Positions 28,767-38,186 are shown, numbered from the stretch's first letter. The stretch is DNA of 64,000 nt from an uncultured Methylophilaceae bacterium (GCA_903870995.1 CAIQFD010000056.1:1-64000), one strand, 5' to 3'. Notes: generated from the sequence alone by a model not told the origin. Made by a program: numbers and translations.

Positions 28767-28796
28767 AAAAAATGGCCTGCAAGCAGGCCATTTTTT
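28767..28796 (-). terminator. Intrinsic terminator of the parvulin gene
   Basis: AAAAAATGGCCTGC (28767-28780) pairs with GCAGGCCATTTTTT (28783-28796). On the minus strand it lies 24 bp after the parvulin stop and ends in six T. Confidence 0.85.
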
Positions 28797-28819
28797 AGCT
28801 TAAAAATATAAGTAATGTC

Positions 28820-29629
28820 TTATTTTTTAGCGGCTGGCTTTGTGTTGTCTACGATTGTTGCTTTAGCACGCAAGTCTGTCAGCATTTTTTCCAATTGACG
28901 TTGGCTAAGTTGTTTTTGCAAATTTTCTTTTACTTTGTCGTATGGAGGTGCTTTCATTTCACGGACATCATCTAATTTAATCACGTGCCAGCCGAATTGA
29001 GTTTGAACAGGATCTGAAGTGGTGCGACCTTTTTGAAGTTTAGATACGGCTTCACCAAAAGGTTTTACCATGCCACCTAAGGCGAACCAACCTAAGTCTC
29101 CGCCTTTTTCCTTAGAGCCTGGGTCAATTGATTTCTCTTTGGCGATTTTTGAAAAATCACCGCCTTTGTTTAATTGTGCAATCACGTCTTTGGCTTCAGT
29201 TTCTGAGGCCAGTAAAATATGGCGTGCGTTATATTCTTTATCACCTAATTCTGTTTTGAATTTTTCATAAGCTGCTTTTGTTTCAGAGTCGCTTACAGGG
29301 TGATTGCGTAAGTGGTCTTGAATGAAAACATTCACCAATAACTCACGACGTGTTAACTCTTCTTTTGCAATGTAATCAGGCTTTTTATCAATCCCGGCTT
29401 TTTGTGCTTCTTGAAGCACTAATTCACTGCTAATTAATTTAGACATGATCACATCACGCACATTGTCATCCACTTTTTGACCATGATCTGTCGCATCTTT
29501 AACGATGAAATCAAATAGTGATTGCTTGATTGGTTTGCCGTTGACGGTGGCGGCCACATCGCCTGCAAATACCGAGGCACTGAAGCTTAATGAAGCAATT
29601 AACAAAAGGGTGATTCTAGAGATTTTCAT
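28820..29629 (-). CDS. Periplasmic parvulin-type peptidyl-prolyl isomerase
   Basis: A 269-residue SurA/PrsA-like foldase. A signal peptide (cut near SVFAGD) is followed by an alpha-helical chaperone region (about 30-125) and one rotamase domain (about 130-225) with ARHILLAS, GGDLGWF, MVKPFGEAV and TQFGWHVIKL. The tail is Lys/Ala-rich. E. coli SurA has two rotamase domains, PpiC is shorter, so this one-domain chaperone-fold type is common in betaproteobacteria. It likely helps fold exported proteins. Confidence 0.9.
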   Translation of the reverse strand: MKISRITLLLIASLSFSASVFAGDVAATVNGKPIKQSLFDFIVKDATDHGQKVDDNVRDVIMSKLISSELVLQEAQKAGIDKKPDYIAKEELTRRELLVNVFIQDHLRNHPVSDSETKAAYEKFKTELGDKEYNARHILLASETEAKDVIAQLNKGGDFSKIAKEKSIDPGSKEKGGDLGWFALGGMVKPFGEAVSKLQKGRTTSDPVQTQFGWHVIKLDDVREMKAPPYDKVKENLQKQLSQRQLEKMLTDLRAKATIVDNTKPAAKK

Positions 29630-29689
29630 TCAAGGTCCTTAAAGGGTTTGATTGGAATGTGAGGTTGTTTTTTGACAATATTATAGGGT

Positions 29690-29947
29690 TTATTCATTGC
29701 TAGCGATAGCGTGGATGCTGAGTGCGTGAATTTGTTTGGGAATCAGGTCACCCATCAATTGATAAATTGCGCGATGACGCGCTACTTGAGACTTCCCATT
29801 AAACTCAGCACTAACTATTTTTACTGTGAAATGACCGCCACCACCATTACCTTTGTGTCCAGCATGTAAAGCGCTATCGTCTTGAATCTCTAATTGGCTG
29901 GGAGCTAAAGATTGGAGTCTGGTGTTGATTTCTTCTATTAAGTTCAT
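29690..29947 (-). CDS. BolA/IbaG-family protein
   Basis: Small 85-residue protein of the BolA family, whose members bind Fe-S clusters with monothiol glutaredoxins. Typical features are a DDSALHAGHKGN segment with histidines, GGHFTVKIVSAEFNGKSQVARHRAIY, and IHALSIHAIA at the C terminus. It starts one base before YciI ends, forming a compact run yciB-yciI-bolA followed by the parvulin gene. BolA versus IbaG cannot be decided by eye. Confidence 0.88.
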   Translation of the reverse strand: MNLIEEINTRLQSLAPSQLEIQDDSALHAGHKGNGGGGHFTVKIVSAEFNGKSQVARHRAIYQLMGDLIPKQIHALSIHAIASNE

Positions 29948-29948
29948 G

Positions 29949-30251
29949 TTAAGCCGGTAAGGTTTTACGAAAAGGTTTAACGCTCACACTGGCGTAAACG
30001 CCTGCACTGACGAAAGGGTCTGCATTTGCCCAAGCTTTCGCTTCGGCAAGTGTATTAAACTCAGCCACAATTAAACTGCCAGTGAAGCCCGCTGGCCCTG
30101 GGTCTAGGCTATCAATTGCAGGAAAAGGCCCCGCTAATAACAATCGACCTGCTTCGTGGAGTGCCGTCAGTCTTGCTAAGTGCGCCGGACGATTTGCTAA
30201 ACGCTGTTCTAAACTATTAGGCGTGTCTTCAGTAACGATGGCATACCACAT
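29949..30251 (-). CDS. yciI: YciI-family protein
   Basis: A 100-residue ferredoxin-like (alpha-beta) protein of the YciI/YCII family, with the conserved histidine in [21 protein letters not shown] and the acidic [16 protein letters not shown]. Family function is not firmly known; some relatives are dehalogenases or catechol-type enzymes. The ATG overlaps the yciB stop by one base. E. coli has yciB and yciI in the same region, which supports the name. Confidence 0.9.
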   Translation of the reverse strand: MWYAIVTEDTPNSLEQRLANRPAHLARLTALHEAGRLLLAGPFPAIDSLDPGPAGFTGSLIVAEFNTLAEAKAWANADPFVSAGVYASVSVKPFRKTLPA

Positions 30252-30874
30252 TATGCTTTGTCCTCATTGATGATGTATTTGTTAATGGCAACGCTTTGCA
30301 CAATGATAAAAATAAACATCAACCCCATCGTGCCGAATAGCTTAAAGCTTGCCCACGTGTCTATTGAGTAATGGAAAGCGACATATAGATTAAGTGCGCC
30401 TAAAGCACTGAAGAATATTGCCCAAGCAACATTCAGATTATTCCAAATCGTTTCAGGCAGTTGAATCTCTTTGCCCATCATCATTTTGATGATGTTCTTT
30501 CTAGAAAATAGCCTTGCACCAATCAGCACAACCGCAAAGGTCCAATACAATAAAGTGGGCTTCCATTTAATAAAAGCATCGTTTTGAAAGTAAAGCGTCA
30601 TGCCTCCCAAGATGGTCACTAACAAGGCGCTGAGCCATAAAGTGTTATCGACTTTTTTATAATGCAGTTTTGCCCAAATGATTTGAATAATGCTCCCGAT
30701 AATGACAGCTACCGTGGCTAGCATGATAGGCACTAAGCTAGGCTTAACGGTGGTCGCAATGCCAACGGTGGTGAGTATTTCACCCAATACTGCACTTGCC
30801 GAAGCAGCTTTTTCAGCCACTTTTAGCGTAATGAAAAATAAAATGACGGGGAATAAATCGAATAAAAACTTCAT
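30251..30874 (-). CDS. yciB: Inner-membrane septation/envelope protein YciB
   Basis: A 207-residue membrane protein with about five to six helices (intracellular septation protein A family). The start [14 protein letters not shown] and [12 protein letters not shown] are family marks. YciB is linked to cell division and envelope synthesis in enterics. It is the first gene of yciB-yciI-bolA and lies divergent from rnm. Confidence 0.92.
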   Translation of the reverse strand: MKFLFDLFPVILFFITLKVAEKAASASAVLGEILTTVGIATTVKPSLVPIMLATVAVIIGSIIQIIWAKLHYKKVDNTLWLSALLVTILGGMTLYFQNDAFIKWKPTLLYWTFAVVLIGARLFSRKNIIKMMMGKEIQLPETIWNNLNVAWAIFFSALGALNLYVAFHYSIDTWASFKLFGTMGLMFIFIIVQSVAINKYIINEDKA

Positions 30875-30939
30875 GTACTGCTTTCAGTAAAAGGTTTGCT
30901 GGCTTAACGCCGCTTTAAGTGTCGGTTATACCCGTATTT

Positions 30940-30948
30940 TGCTATGAT
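30940..30948 (+). promoter_or_regulatory. Extended -10 promoter for the rnm operon
   Basis: TGCTATGAT (30940-30948) is an extended -10 element about 73 bp before the rnm ATG at 31022. The -35 region is weak, as is common for extended -10 promoters. Confidence 0.5.
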
Positions 30949-31021
30949 GTGTGAAGCCTGACAAGGCAACTTTTTATTTATTAATGTTTATTTCCATTAC
31001 TTTATTCAATTCCCATTAAAA

Positions 31022-31882
31022 ATGCGCTCTCTCATTGATCTTCATTGCCATTCTACCGTTTCTGATGGGGTGTTAACGCCAACTGAAATCGTGAATCATG
31101 CTGCCGAAAAAGGGGTGCGGGTCTTAGCGTTGACAGATCATGACGATGTGGCTGGTTTGGCAAGTGCAAGATTAGTTGCAGAAACGCATGGCATGCAGTT
31201 TATTAACGGCGTTGAAGTCTCTGTTACTTGGCGCCGCCGCACTTTGCATATTGTTGGTCTAAAAATCAATCCTGAATATGCTCCGTTGGTCGAAGGGCTT
31301 GCCAAGATTCGTGCTGGTCGACACACGCGTGCTGAAGGTATGGCGCAAGCCTTGGAAAAAGTAGGCATTCATGGCGCCCTAGAAGGGGCTTATGAATATA
31401 GTAAGGGTGGCATTATTAGCCGAACTCATTTTGCGCGGTTTTTGATTGAAAAAGGTTACGCCAAAGATACTAAGGCGGTGTTTAAGCATTATTTAGTTAA
31501 AGGTAAGCCTGGCTATATTGAACATCAATGGGCAAGTTTAGAAGATGCAATGGCTTGGATTATCGGTAGCGGAGGTGTCGCTGTGATTGCGCATCCAGGA
31601 CGTTACGATTTGGGTCGTGTAACCATGTTGGAGTTAATGCATGAGTTTCGTGCGCTTGGCGGCGAAGCGATTGAAGTGGTAACGGGTAGTCATACGGTGG
31701 ATCAGTATCAAGAGTTTGCAAAAATGGCCAAATCATTCGATTTAGCCTCATCGATGGGTTCTGATTATCATGGTAAAGGGCAAACTTATATTGAGATGGG
31801 GCGCTTGCCTAGCTTGCCTAGTAACTGTTTGCCTGTTTGGCGTGATTGGCCTGAAGTCCAAAATATCGAACTAGAGGCGTAA
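31022..31882 (+). CDS. rnm: PHP-domain phosphoesterase, RNase AM
   Basis: Metal-dependent PHP-family enzyme (YciV/TrpH/RNase AM): a 5'-3' exoribonuclease and 3',5'-bisphosphate nucleotidase in E. coli. Metal-binding motifs are DLHCHSTVSDG at residues 6-16, LALTDHDDVAG near 36-46, GVEVS, AHPGRYDL and SDYHG near the C terminus. The length of 286 residues is typical. Four bases separate it from yciO. The order rnm-yciO-(M50)-trpS-scpA-scpB-rluB partly mirrors E. coli yciV-yciO-rluB. Confidence 0.92.
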   Translation: MRSLIDLHCHSTVSDGVLTPTEIVNHAAEKGVRVLALTDHDDVAGLASARLVAETHGMQFINGVEVSVTWRRRTLHIVGLKINPEYAPLVEGLAKIRAGRHTRAEGMAQALEKVGIHGALEGAYEYSKGGIISRTHFARFLIEKGYAKDTKAVFKHYLVKGKPGYIEHQWASLEDAMAWIIGSGGVAVIAHPGRYDLGRVTMLELMHEFRALGGEAIEVVTGSHTVDQYQEFAKMAKSFDLASSMGSDYHGKGQTYIEMGRLPSLPSNCLPVWRDWPEVQNIELEA

Positions 31883-31885
31883 TCA

Positions 31886-32515
31886 ATGGCGCAATACTTT
31901 TCTATTCATGCAGAAAATCCACAAGCGCGATTGGTCAATCAGGCGGTTGAAATATTAAATCGTGGCGGGGTGATTGCCTATCCAACAGACTCTAGTTATG
32001 CCCTCGGCTGCATCATTGGCAATAAAGATGCACAAACACGTATTCGTGCGATTCGTGGTGTAGATGAAAGCCATCATTTCACTTTAGTATGTCGTAACTT
32101 GGCAGAGCTTGCGACATATGCGCAGGTCGATAATGTGCAATTTCGTTTATTGAAAGCGAACACACCTGGCCAATACACTTTTGTGCTGAAAGCCACGCGT
32201 GAAGTGCCTAGGCGTTTGCAACATCCTAAACGAAGTACGCTTGGTTTACGCGTGCCAAATCATGCTGTGACGCAGGCTTTATTGGCAGAACTAAATCAGC
32301 CGTTGTTGAGCATGACATTGTCTTTAAAAGATGATGCTGAGCCCTTAAATGAAGCTTGGGAAATTCGTGACCGTTTAGAGCATCAGTTGGATTTGGTGAT
32401 AGATGCTGGCGCGTGCTCAGCTTTGCCGACGACAGTGATTGATCTCACTACAGATGAGCCGCAATTGATTAGGCGCGGTGCGGGTGATTTGGCGCCGTTT
32501 GATTTGGAAGATTAA
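31886..32515 (+). CDS. yciO: Sua5/YciO/YrdC-family protein
   Basis: A 209-residue protein of the YrdC fold, with the nucleotide-binding pattern GGVIAYPTDSSYALGC at residues 27-42, KANTPGQYTFVLKA and a C-terminal VIDLT-RRGAGD. The YrdC/Sua5 relatives make threonylcarbamoyl-AMP for tRNA t6A; this protein follows the PHP gene, as YciO does in E. coli, so I assign it to the YciO branch, whose role is less certain. Confidence 0.9.
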   Translation: MAQYFSIHAENPQARLVNQAVEILNRGGVIAYPTDSSYALGCIIGNKDAQTRIRAIRGVDESHHFTLVCRNLAELATYAQVDNVQFRLLKANTPGQYTFVLKATREVPRRLQHPKRSTLGLRVPNHAVTQALLAELNQPLLSMTLSLKDDAEPLNEAWEIRDRLEHQLDLVIDAGACSALPTTVIDLTTDEPQLIRRGAGDLAPFDLED

Positions 32516-32538
32516 ATGACATTGTTAAAGGGTACAAC

Positions 32539-33174
32539 ATGGAATTAACTTACGTACAGAAGATAGCGATTTATGCCTTGCCAGTGATTTTTGCAATTAC
32601 TGTGCATGAGGCAGCACATGGTTTTGCGGCACGCTTTTTTGGTGACATGACTGCTGATAGAGCAGGGCGCATCACCTTAAATCCGCTTAAACATATTGAC
32701 CCAATTGGCACCATTTTACTGCCTGCATTGACTTTGCTAGTTGGAGGTATTTTGTTTGGTTGGGCAAAGCCTGTCCCTGTTGATTTTTCGCGTTTACGCA
32801 ATCCTAAACGCGATATGTTGTGGGTCGCGGCTGCTGGGCCAGCTTCTAATTTTGTGATGGCTTTGTTTTGGGCGCTGATGATTAAGTTGTCAGTGACTGC
32901 GCCGAATGTTTATTCAGAGCCAATGGCGTTGATGGGACAGGCTGGTGTCATGATTAATGTGGTCTTGATGGTGTTAAATCTTTTGCCTTTGCCGCCGCTA
33001 GATGGTGGACGAATTGCGGTGAGTTTGCTGCCAAATCACTTGGCATATAAATATGCACAAATTGAGCGCTATGGATTCATTATTTTGATTGTCTTGCTTG
33101 CAACAGGGGTGCTTGGGCGAATCATGGAGCCGTTTATTGAAGCAGTGATACAGCTGATTCAGTTCATTTTTTAA
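32539..33174 (+). CDS. Site-2-protease-type M50 membrane metallopeptidase
   Basis: A 211-residue membrane zinc protease. HEAAH at residues 23-27 is the HExxH motif in the first helix, and NLLPLPPLDGGR supplies the third zinc-binding Asp. Four to six helices are visible. Unlike RseP it has no PDZ domain, so it is of the short YwhC/RIP type. The substrate is unknown. It lies between yciO and trpS, a placement common in betaproteobacteria. Confidence 0.9.
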   Translation: MELTYVQKIAIYALPVIFAITVHEAAHGFAARFFGDMTADRAGRITLNPLKHIDPIGTILLPALTLLVGGILFGWAKPVPVDFSRLRNPKRDMLWVAAAGPASNFVMALFWALMIKLSVTAPNVYSEPMALMGQAGVMINVVLMVLNLLPLPPLDGGRIAVSLLPNHLAYKYAQIERYGFIILIVLLATGVLGRIMEPFIEAVIQLIQFIF

Positions 33175-33203
33175 TTTTTCGGGCGTGATTGCGCGCCTTT
33201 TCG

Positions 33204-33209
33204 TATAAT
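33204..33209 (+). promoter_or_regulatory. Likely -10 box for trpS
   Basis: A perfect TATAAT lies 33 bp before the trpS ATG at 33242; no strong -35 box is visible. It suggests that trpS-scpA-scpB can be read apart from rnm-yciO. Confidence 0.35.
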
Positions 33210-33241
33210 AGATTTCTCTTTATTTATGGTTATTCATCACT

Positions 33242-34444
33242 ATGGCAGTTGAGCGCGTTTTATCGGGTATGCGTCCTACGGGAAGCTTGCATCTTGGGCA
33301 TTATCACGGTGTATTAAAGAACTGGGTTAAGCTTCAGCATGAGCATGAATGTTTATTCTTTGTTGCTGATTGGCATGCACTGACGACCCATTACGATACA
33401 CCAGAGATTATCGAAGAAAGCGTTTGGGAAATGGTGATTGATTGGATTGCTGCGGGTGTAGACCCTGCAAAAGCAACCATCTTTATTCAGTCGAAAGTGC
33501 CAGAGCATGCTGAGTTGCATACTTTGCTTTCCATGATTACTCCGCTTGGTTGGTTGGAACGTGTGCCAACTTATAAAGATCAACAAGAAAAGCTCGCGCA
33601 AAAAGACTTATCAACCTATGGGTTTTTAGGCTATCCATTGCTACAAAGTGCGGATATCTTGATTTATAAGGCAACTCAAGTGCCTGTCGGAGAGGATCAA
33701 ATTCCTCATATTGAATTTACGCGTGAAATCGCACGTCGCTTCAATCATATTTATGGTCGTGAGAAAGGCTTTGAAGAAAAAGCAGAAGCAGCCATTAAAA
33801 AGCTTGGTAGCAAACGTGGGAGCTTATACGAGGAGCTACGTAACCGTTACCAAGAAAGTGGCGATGATGAGGCGCTTGAGTCGGCCCGCGCAATGATTGA
33901 GGAACAACAAGGCTTAAGTTTGGGCGACCGTGAACGTTTGCTTGGCTACCTAGAGGGCGGCGGTAAGATGATTTTGGTTGAGCCGGAATATAAGCTCACG
34001 CCAGCATCCAAAATGCCAGGGTTAGATGGTCAAAAGATGTCTAAATCCTATAACAACACCATTTCAATGCGTGAGTCGCCTGACTCTGTGGCTAAAAAAA
34101 TTAAGACCATGCCGACAGATCCAGCACGTATTCGTTTGACTGATGTGGGCGATCCAGATAAATGTCCGGTTTGGCAATTGCATGAAGTCTATTCAAACGA
34201 TGAAACTAAAGCTTGGGTGCAACAAGGTTGCCGCACAGCTGGTATCGGCTGTATTGCATGTAAAAGCCCTGTGATCGAAAGTGTCTTAGAAGAGCTAAAG
34301 CCTATTCAAGAACGCGCCGCACAATATGCTGAAGATCCAATGTTGATTAAAAACGTTGTGGCTGAAGGCTGTGAGCGCGCTCGTAAAATGGCGCGTGAAA
34401 CCATGCGTGAAGTGCGTGAAGTCATGGGTTTAAGTTACTCTTAA
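33242..34444 (+). CDS. trpS: Tryptophanyl-tRNA synthetase
   Basis: Class I aminoacyl-tRNA synthetase. The HIGH-like motif is HLGH at residues 17-20 and the second signature is KMSKS (DGQKMSKSYNN). The length of 400 residues exceeds that of E. coli TrpS (334) because of an inserted charged block at about residues 175-240 (YEELRNRYQESGDDEAL onward), a form I recall from betaproteobacteria. A CIACKSP segment near 335 has two cysteines. It is followed after 3 bp by scpA. Confidence 0.95.
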   Translation: MAVERVLSGMRPTGSLHLGHYHGVLKNWVKLQHEHECLFFVADWHALTTHYDTPEIIEESVWEMVIDWIAAGVDPAKATIFIQSKVPEHAELHTLLSMITPLGWLERVPTYKDQQEKLAQKDLSTYGFLGYPLLQSADILIYKATQVPVGEDQIPHIEFTREIARRFNHIYGREKGFEEKAEAAIKKLGSKRGSLYEELRNRYQESGDDEALESARAMIEEQQGLSLGDRERLLGYLEGGGKMILVEPEYKLTPASKMPGLDGQKMSKSYNNTISMRESPDSVAKKIKTMPTDPARIRLTDVGDPDKCPVWQLHEVYSNDETKAWVQQGCRTAGIGCIACKSPVIESVLEELKPIQERAAQYAEDPMLIKNVVAEGCERARKMARETMREVREVMGLSYS

Positions 34445-34447
34445 TTC

Positions 34448-35248
34448 GTGACAGTGCTCGTTACAGAACCTAAAAGTCATCTTGAACCACGTTTACATGG
34501 GGAAGCGATTACGTCGCTCCCCCATGACTTATATATTCCTCCTGATGCATTAGAGGTTTATCTAGACGCCTTTGAAGGGCCTCTCGATTTATTGCTCTAT
34601 CTGATTCGCAAACACAATCTCGATATTTTAGACATTCCCATGGCGGAGTTGACCCGCCAATACATGGGCTATGTTGAGAAAATGCAGGCGATTAAATTGG
34701 AATTGGCGGCTGATTATTTGTTGATGTCAGCGATGCTGATTGAGATTAAATCTCGCATGTTATTGCCCAAGCCCACAGAAGTGGAGTCAGAAGATGACCC
34801 GCGTGCAGAGTTGGTGCGTCGTTTAATGGAGTATGAGGCTATTAAATTAGCAGCACAAAAGCTCGATGAGTTGCCGCAAGTGGGGGTGGATTTGATGGTG
34901 GCGAACGCTTATTTTGAGCAAATTGTTCAGGTGCAAGCACCACAGGTTGCAATGGAAGACTTGGTGGCTGCTTGGCAAAATGTATTGAAGCGCGCTAGCC
35001 ATTTTGCCCATCACAAAGTTGGTAAGGCTGAGCTTTCTGTGCGTGAACACATGAGTCAGATTTTGCGCAAATTAAAAGAACACAATATGCTGGAATTTTC
35101 CGCTTTGTTTGATGTGGAAAACGAAGGCATTCCTAAGTTGGTGGTGTGCTTTTTAGCCATATTAGAATTGGCGCGTGAAGGCTTGGTCAAAATTACCCAG
35201 CAAGCGGCGTTTACCCCTATTTATCTGCAAATTAATCAAAGTAATTAA
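34448..35248 (+). CDS. scpA: Segregation and condensation protein A
   Basis: Kleisin subunit that bridges SMC and ScpB in chromosome condensation. FEGPLDLLLYLIRKHNLDILDIP (in two parts, residues 42-64) and LLMSAMLIEIKSRMLLP are diagnostic. A GTG start 3 bp after trpS is used; there is no better ATG. The length is 266 residues. It overlaps scpB by one base (TAATG). No smc gene is in this window. Confidence 0.93.
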   Translation: MTVLVTEPKSHLEPRLHGEAITSLPHDLYIPPDALEVYLDAFEGPLDLLLYLIRKHNLDILDIPMAELTRQYMGYVEKMQAIKLELAADYLLMSAMLIEIKSRMLLPKPTEVESEDDPRAELVRRLMEYEAIKLAAQKLDELPQVGVDLMVANAYFEQIVQVQAPQVAMEDLVAAWQNVLKRASHFAHHKVGKAELSVREHMSQILRKLKEHNMLEFSALFDVENEGIPKLVVCFLAILELAREGLVKITQQAAFTPIYLQINQSN

Positions 35249-35877
35249 TGATGGAATCCAACAACGTATCTCAGATGAAAGTGGTGCTAGAGGCGGCCTT
35301 ACTGACTAGCCCCAATCCATTATCTTTAGATGAGATGTTGCGTTTATTCCCTGAGCGAGTGGAGCGTGCGACCTTGCGTATGTTGCTCGATGAGCTGAAG
35401 CAGGATTGGCAAGCGCGTAATCTGAATAGTATGGAATTAGTGCAGGTGGCGAGTGGTTGGCGTTTTCAAGCTTTGCCTGAGCTGGCACCATTCTTGTCTC
35501 GTCTCAATCCAGATCGTCCGCACCGCTACTCGCGTGCTGCAATGGAGACTTTGGCGATCATTGCTTACCGTCAACCCGTGACACGCGGGGATATAGAAGA
35601 ATTGCGCGGCGTTGCTGTGAATCCTAATACGATTCGTCAATTGCAAGAGCGTGATTGGATTGATGTGGTGGGTCAGCGTGACGTGCCTGGTCGACCTTCA
35701 TTGTACGCAACGACTAAAACCTTTTTAGATGACCTAAATCTGAAATCTTTGGCTGATTTGCCTGAAATGGAAACCTTTCTTGAGCAGCCATTTTCTGAAG
35801 ATGAAGTGATCCTTGAGTCTGCGCCAGAAACGCCACCCCAGGTAGACTTTATTGACAATAGCGATGCGTCATCCTAA
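35248..35877 (+). CDS. scpB: Segregation and condensation protein B
   Basis: Winged-helix partner of ScpA and SMC. AALLTSPNPLSLDEM, AMETLAIIAYRQPVTRGDIE and VNPNTIRQLQERDWIDVVG are the usual marks of the two winged helices. The length of 209 residues fits. Either of two tandem ATG codons (35248 or 35251) may be the start. The C terminus is acidic. Downstream 64 bp lead to rluB. Confidence 0.94.
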   Translation: MMESNNVSQMKVVLEAALLTSPNPLSLDEMLRLFPERVERATLRMLLDELKQDWQARNLNSMELVQVASGWRFQALPELAPFLSRLNPDRPHRYSRAAMETLAIIAYRQPVTRGDIEELRGVAVNPNTIRQLQERDWIDVVGQRDVPGRPSLYATTKTFLDDLNLKSLADLPEMETFLEQPFSEDEVILESAPETPPQVDFIDNSDASS

Positions 35878-35941
35878 TTAAAATATTTAGCTAGGCAATC
35901 TGCGGTAAAATTAGCACTATTCAATTATCGAAATATCTAAC

Positions 35942-37177
35942 ATGGCTCGTCCTTTTAAGCAGCAGCGTGACCCGCAGCGCACAATCAAACGCCCAACGAC
36001 TAACTTCACGCCGATTGCACAAGATCCTGATGCGCCAGCATTGCCAACGCAGCGTTTACACAAGCTACTAGCTTTAGCTGGTTTAGGCTCTCGCCGCGAT
36101 ATGGAAGCTTTGATTGCGAGTGGTCGCGTGACGATTAATGGTCAAGTAGCGACACAAGGTGCTGGCGTCACTGAGAATGACATTGTGCGTGTAGATAGTC
36201 GACCAGTACGTTTGCCATTCGAGCCTGAATTGCCGAAGGTGCTGATTTACCATAAGCCAGAAGGTGAGATTGTCAGTCAGGACGACCCTGAAGGTCGTGC
36301 TAGCGTATTTGATAAGCTTCCTAAAGTGCGTGGAGCCAAATGGATTGCGATTGGCCGCTTGGATATTAATACTTCGGGCTTACTTATTTTCACCACCTCT
36401 GGTGAACTCGCTAATCACTTTATGCATCCTCGTTATGGTGTGGAACGCGAATATGCGGTGCGTATTTTTGGTGAATTAACAGATGAGCAATTGGCGCAGT
36501 TACGTGTTGGTATTGAGCTTGATGACGGCCCTGCAAATTTTGATATTATTAACCCGCAAGGCGGTGAAGGCTCTAACCATTGGTATCAAGTGGTGTTGAC
36601 GGAAGGTCGCAATCGCGAAGTTCGTCGTTTGTTTGAGGCATTTTTAGCACCTGTCAGTCGCTTAATGCGTGTGCGTTTTGGCCCAGTGAATTTACCACCA
36701 CGTTTAAAGCGCGGCATGATGTTGGAGTTATCGCCAAAAGAAGTCGTAGGTTTGCTTGAGTGGGCTGGGTTACAAGCACCTAGCGGCCCTATGCGTCAGC
36801 TGACAGCGCGTGAAAAAGATAAGTTGGGTACTGCGTTTACGCCTAAGCCTAAACGTGAGGCACGTGAACGAATTGCAGCGGGTGAGCGCAACAAGAGCGA
36901 GCGTCAAAGCCATTACGAGCGAAATGCGCCACCAAGCTTGGCCGAGACTTTAACAGGTACGCAGCGTAAGAGCCGCGGTACTAATTCTGTAGATAGAAAG
37001 TCCTCAGAGCGTGCCGCTACAGATAAAGAAAAGTTGGATAGAGCTGACTTCGCTAGAGATAAGCGCAATACGCGTGGCAAGTCTTCAGCACCGAAGAAGC
37101 CCACAAATCGTCGTATTCGACAAGGCACAGATGTCGTGAAGGCTGGAGAGAAACCACCTAAGCGTCAAAAATCTTAG
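35942..37177 (+). CDS. rluB: 23S rRNA pseudouridine synthase RluB-type with basic tail
   Basis: Makes pseudouridine in 23S rRNA (position 2605 in E. coli). An S4 RNA-binding domain (about residues 37-95, LHKLLALAGLGSRRDM) precedes the synthase domain with the catalytic aspartate in GRLDINTSGLLIF and the segment LTEGRNREVRRLFE. The last 130 residues are Lys/Arg-rich and disordered, giving 411 residues. It ends the rnm-to-rluB block and converges on prmB. RluF or RluE are the alternatives, but the position after scpB favours RluB. Confidence 0.92.
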   Translation: MARPFKQQRDPQRTIKRPTTNFTPIAQDPDAPALPTQRLHKLLALAGLGSRRDMEALIASGRVTINGQVATQGAGVTENDIVRVDSRPVRLPFEPELPKVLIYHKPEGEIVSQDDPEGRASVFDKLPKVRGAKWIAIGRLDINTSGLLIFTTSGELANHFMHPRYGVEREYAVRIFGELTDEQLAQLRVGIELDDGPANFDIINPQGGEGSNHWYQVVLTEGRNREVRRLFEAFLAPVSRLMRVRFGPVNLPPRLKRGMMLELSPKEVVGLLEWAGLQAPSGPMRQLTAREKDKLGTAFTPKPKREARERIAAGERNKSERQSHYERNAPPSLAETLTGTQRKSRGTNSVDRKSSERAATDKEKLDRADFARDKRNTRGKSSAPKKPTNRRIRQGTDVVKAGEKPPKRQKS

Positions 37178-37189
37178 GTAGTTAAAATC

Positions 37190-38089
37190 TTAAGCGGGCA
37201 ATTGTTCTTTGGTGAGTAAGAAAACGAACTGATTGCCCGATTCCACTTCTAGCCATGTGAAAGGCACATCAGGATAAGCCTCTAGCAGAGCATCACGATT
37301 GTGGCCGATTTCAACAATCAACAAGCCACCATCGTTCAGGTATTTTCCAGCTGCATTCAATAAAGTATGGGTATGGTCTAAACCATCAGTGCCACTACGA
37401 AGCGCGATTTGTGGCTCATTACGATATTCTTTTGGTAATAGCGCCATCGATGGCGCATCCACGTATGGTGGGTTGCTGATAATCAAATCATAAGTTTTTC
37501 CAGCAAGAGATGTAAACATATCTGACTGAATAGCAGTGATTTGCTCTTCTAACCCATAGTTTTTGATATTGATGTTTGCGACGGCAATGGCGTCAGGTGA
37601 AATATCAACCACATCGACACTTGCATTAGGGAAGGCGTGAGCCAGTAATACACCTAGACAGCCACTGCCTGTGCAAATATCAGCGGCACTTTCCACCATT
37701 TCTTGATACTCAATCCAAGGATGTAAGCCATTTTCAAGCAATTCCGCAATAAATGAGCGGGGCACGATCACACGTTCATCGACGTAAAACTTAAAGCCCC
37801 TTAGCCATGCCTCACGAAGCAAATAAGCGGCTGGTGTGCGATCTGTGACACGGCGCTCAATTAGATGGGCTAAATGCTTTGCCTCGTCTTTGGTAACGCG
37901 TGCATCTAAGAAGTTATCTAGCGTGTCTAAAGGTAAGTGAAGGGCGCTCATGACTAGCCAAACGCTTTCGTCATAAGCGTTGTCGGTACCATGACCAAAA
38001 AACACCTCCGCTTCTTCTAATCGGCTCATGCTGTAGCGTACCCAATCGCGAATGGTGAGTAATGCTTCTGTGATGTGATTAGGCGTCAT
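37190..38089 (-). CDS. prmB: Ribosomal protein L3 glutamine methyltransferase PrmB
   Basis: SAM-dependent N5-glutamine methyltransferase. The SAM site DICTGSGCLGVLLA and the glutamine-binding NPPYVDAP motif are intact, and the N-terminal helical region starting IRDWVRYSMSRL is typical for PrmB rather than PrmC, which acts on release factors. The length is 299 residues. Its first codons overlap the small membrane ORF at 38079-38180. Confidence 0.93.
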   Translation of the reverse strand: MTPNHITEALLTIRDWVRYSMSRLEEAEVFFGHGTDNAYDESVWLVMSALHLPLDTLDNFLDARVTKDEAKHLAHLIERRVTDRTPAAYLLREAWLRGFKFYVDERVIVPRSFIAELLENGLHPWIEYQEMVESAADICTGSGCLGVLLAHAFPNASVDVVDISPDAIAVANINIKNYGLEEQITAIQSDMFTSLAGKTYDLIISNPPYVDAPSMALLPKEYRNEPQIALRSGTDGLDHTHTLLNAAGKYLNDGGLLIVEIGHNRDALLEAYPDVPFTWLEVESGNQFVFLLTKEQLPA

Positions 38090-38180
38090 GTTGGTCTTTC
38101 GATTTTTTGTTTGGTTTTGTTGCTGTTGATAGAAGCCATATCAGGCCACCAGCAACGATGAATACGATAATCAGCTCCAT
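38079..38180 (-). CDS. Possible 33-residue single-helix membrane protein
   Basis: The frame reads MELIIVFIVAGGLIWLLSTA and then a Lys-rich tail (KPNKKSKDQHDA). One membrane helix spans residues 3-19, with a positive cytoplasmic side. The ATG lies 6 bp after the dapE stop and the TAA lies inside the first codons of prmB, so it fills the gap between them in an overlapping operon. No strong ribosome-binding site is visible. It has no recognisable family; coding status is inferred from placement and composition. Confidence 0.5.
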   Translation of the reverse strand: MELIIVFIVAGGLIWLLSTATKPNKKSKDQHDA

Positions 38181-38186
38181 GCTTTA

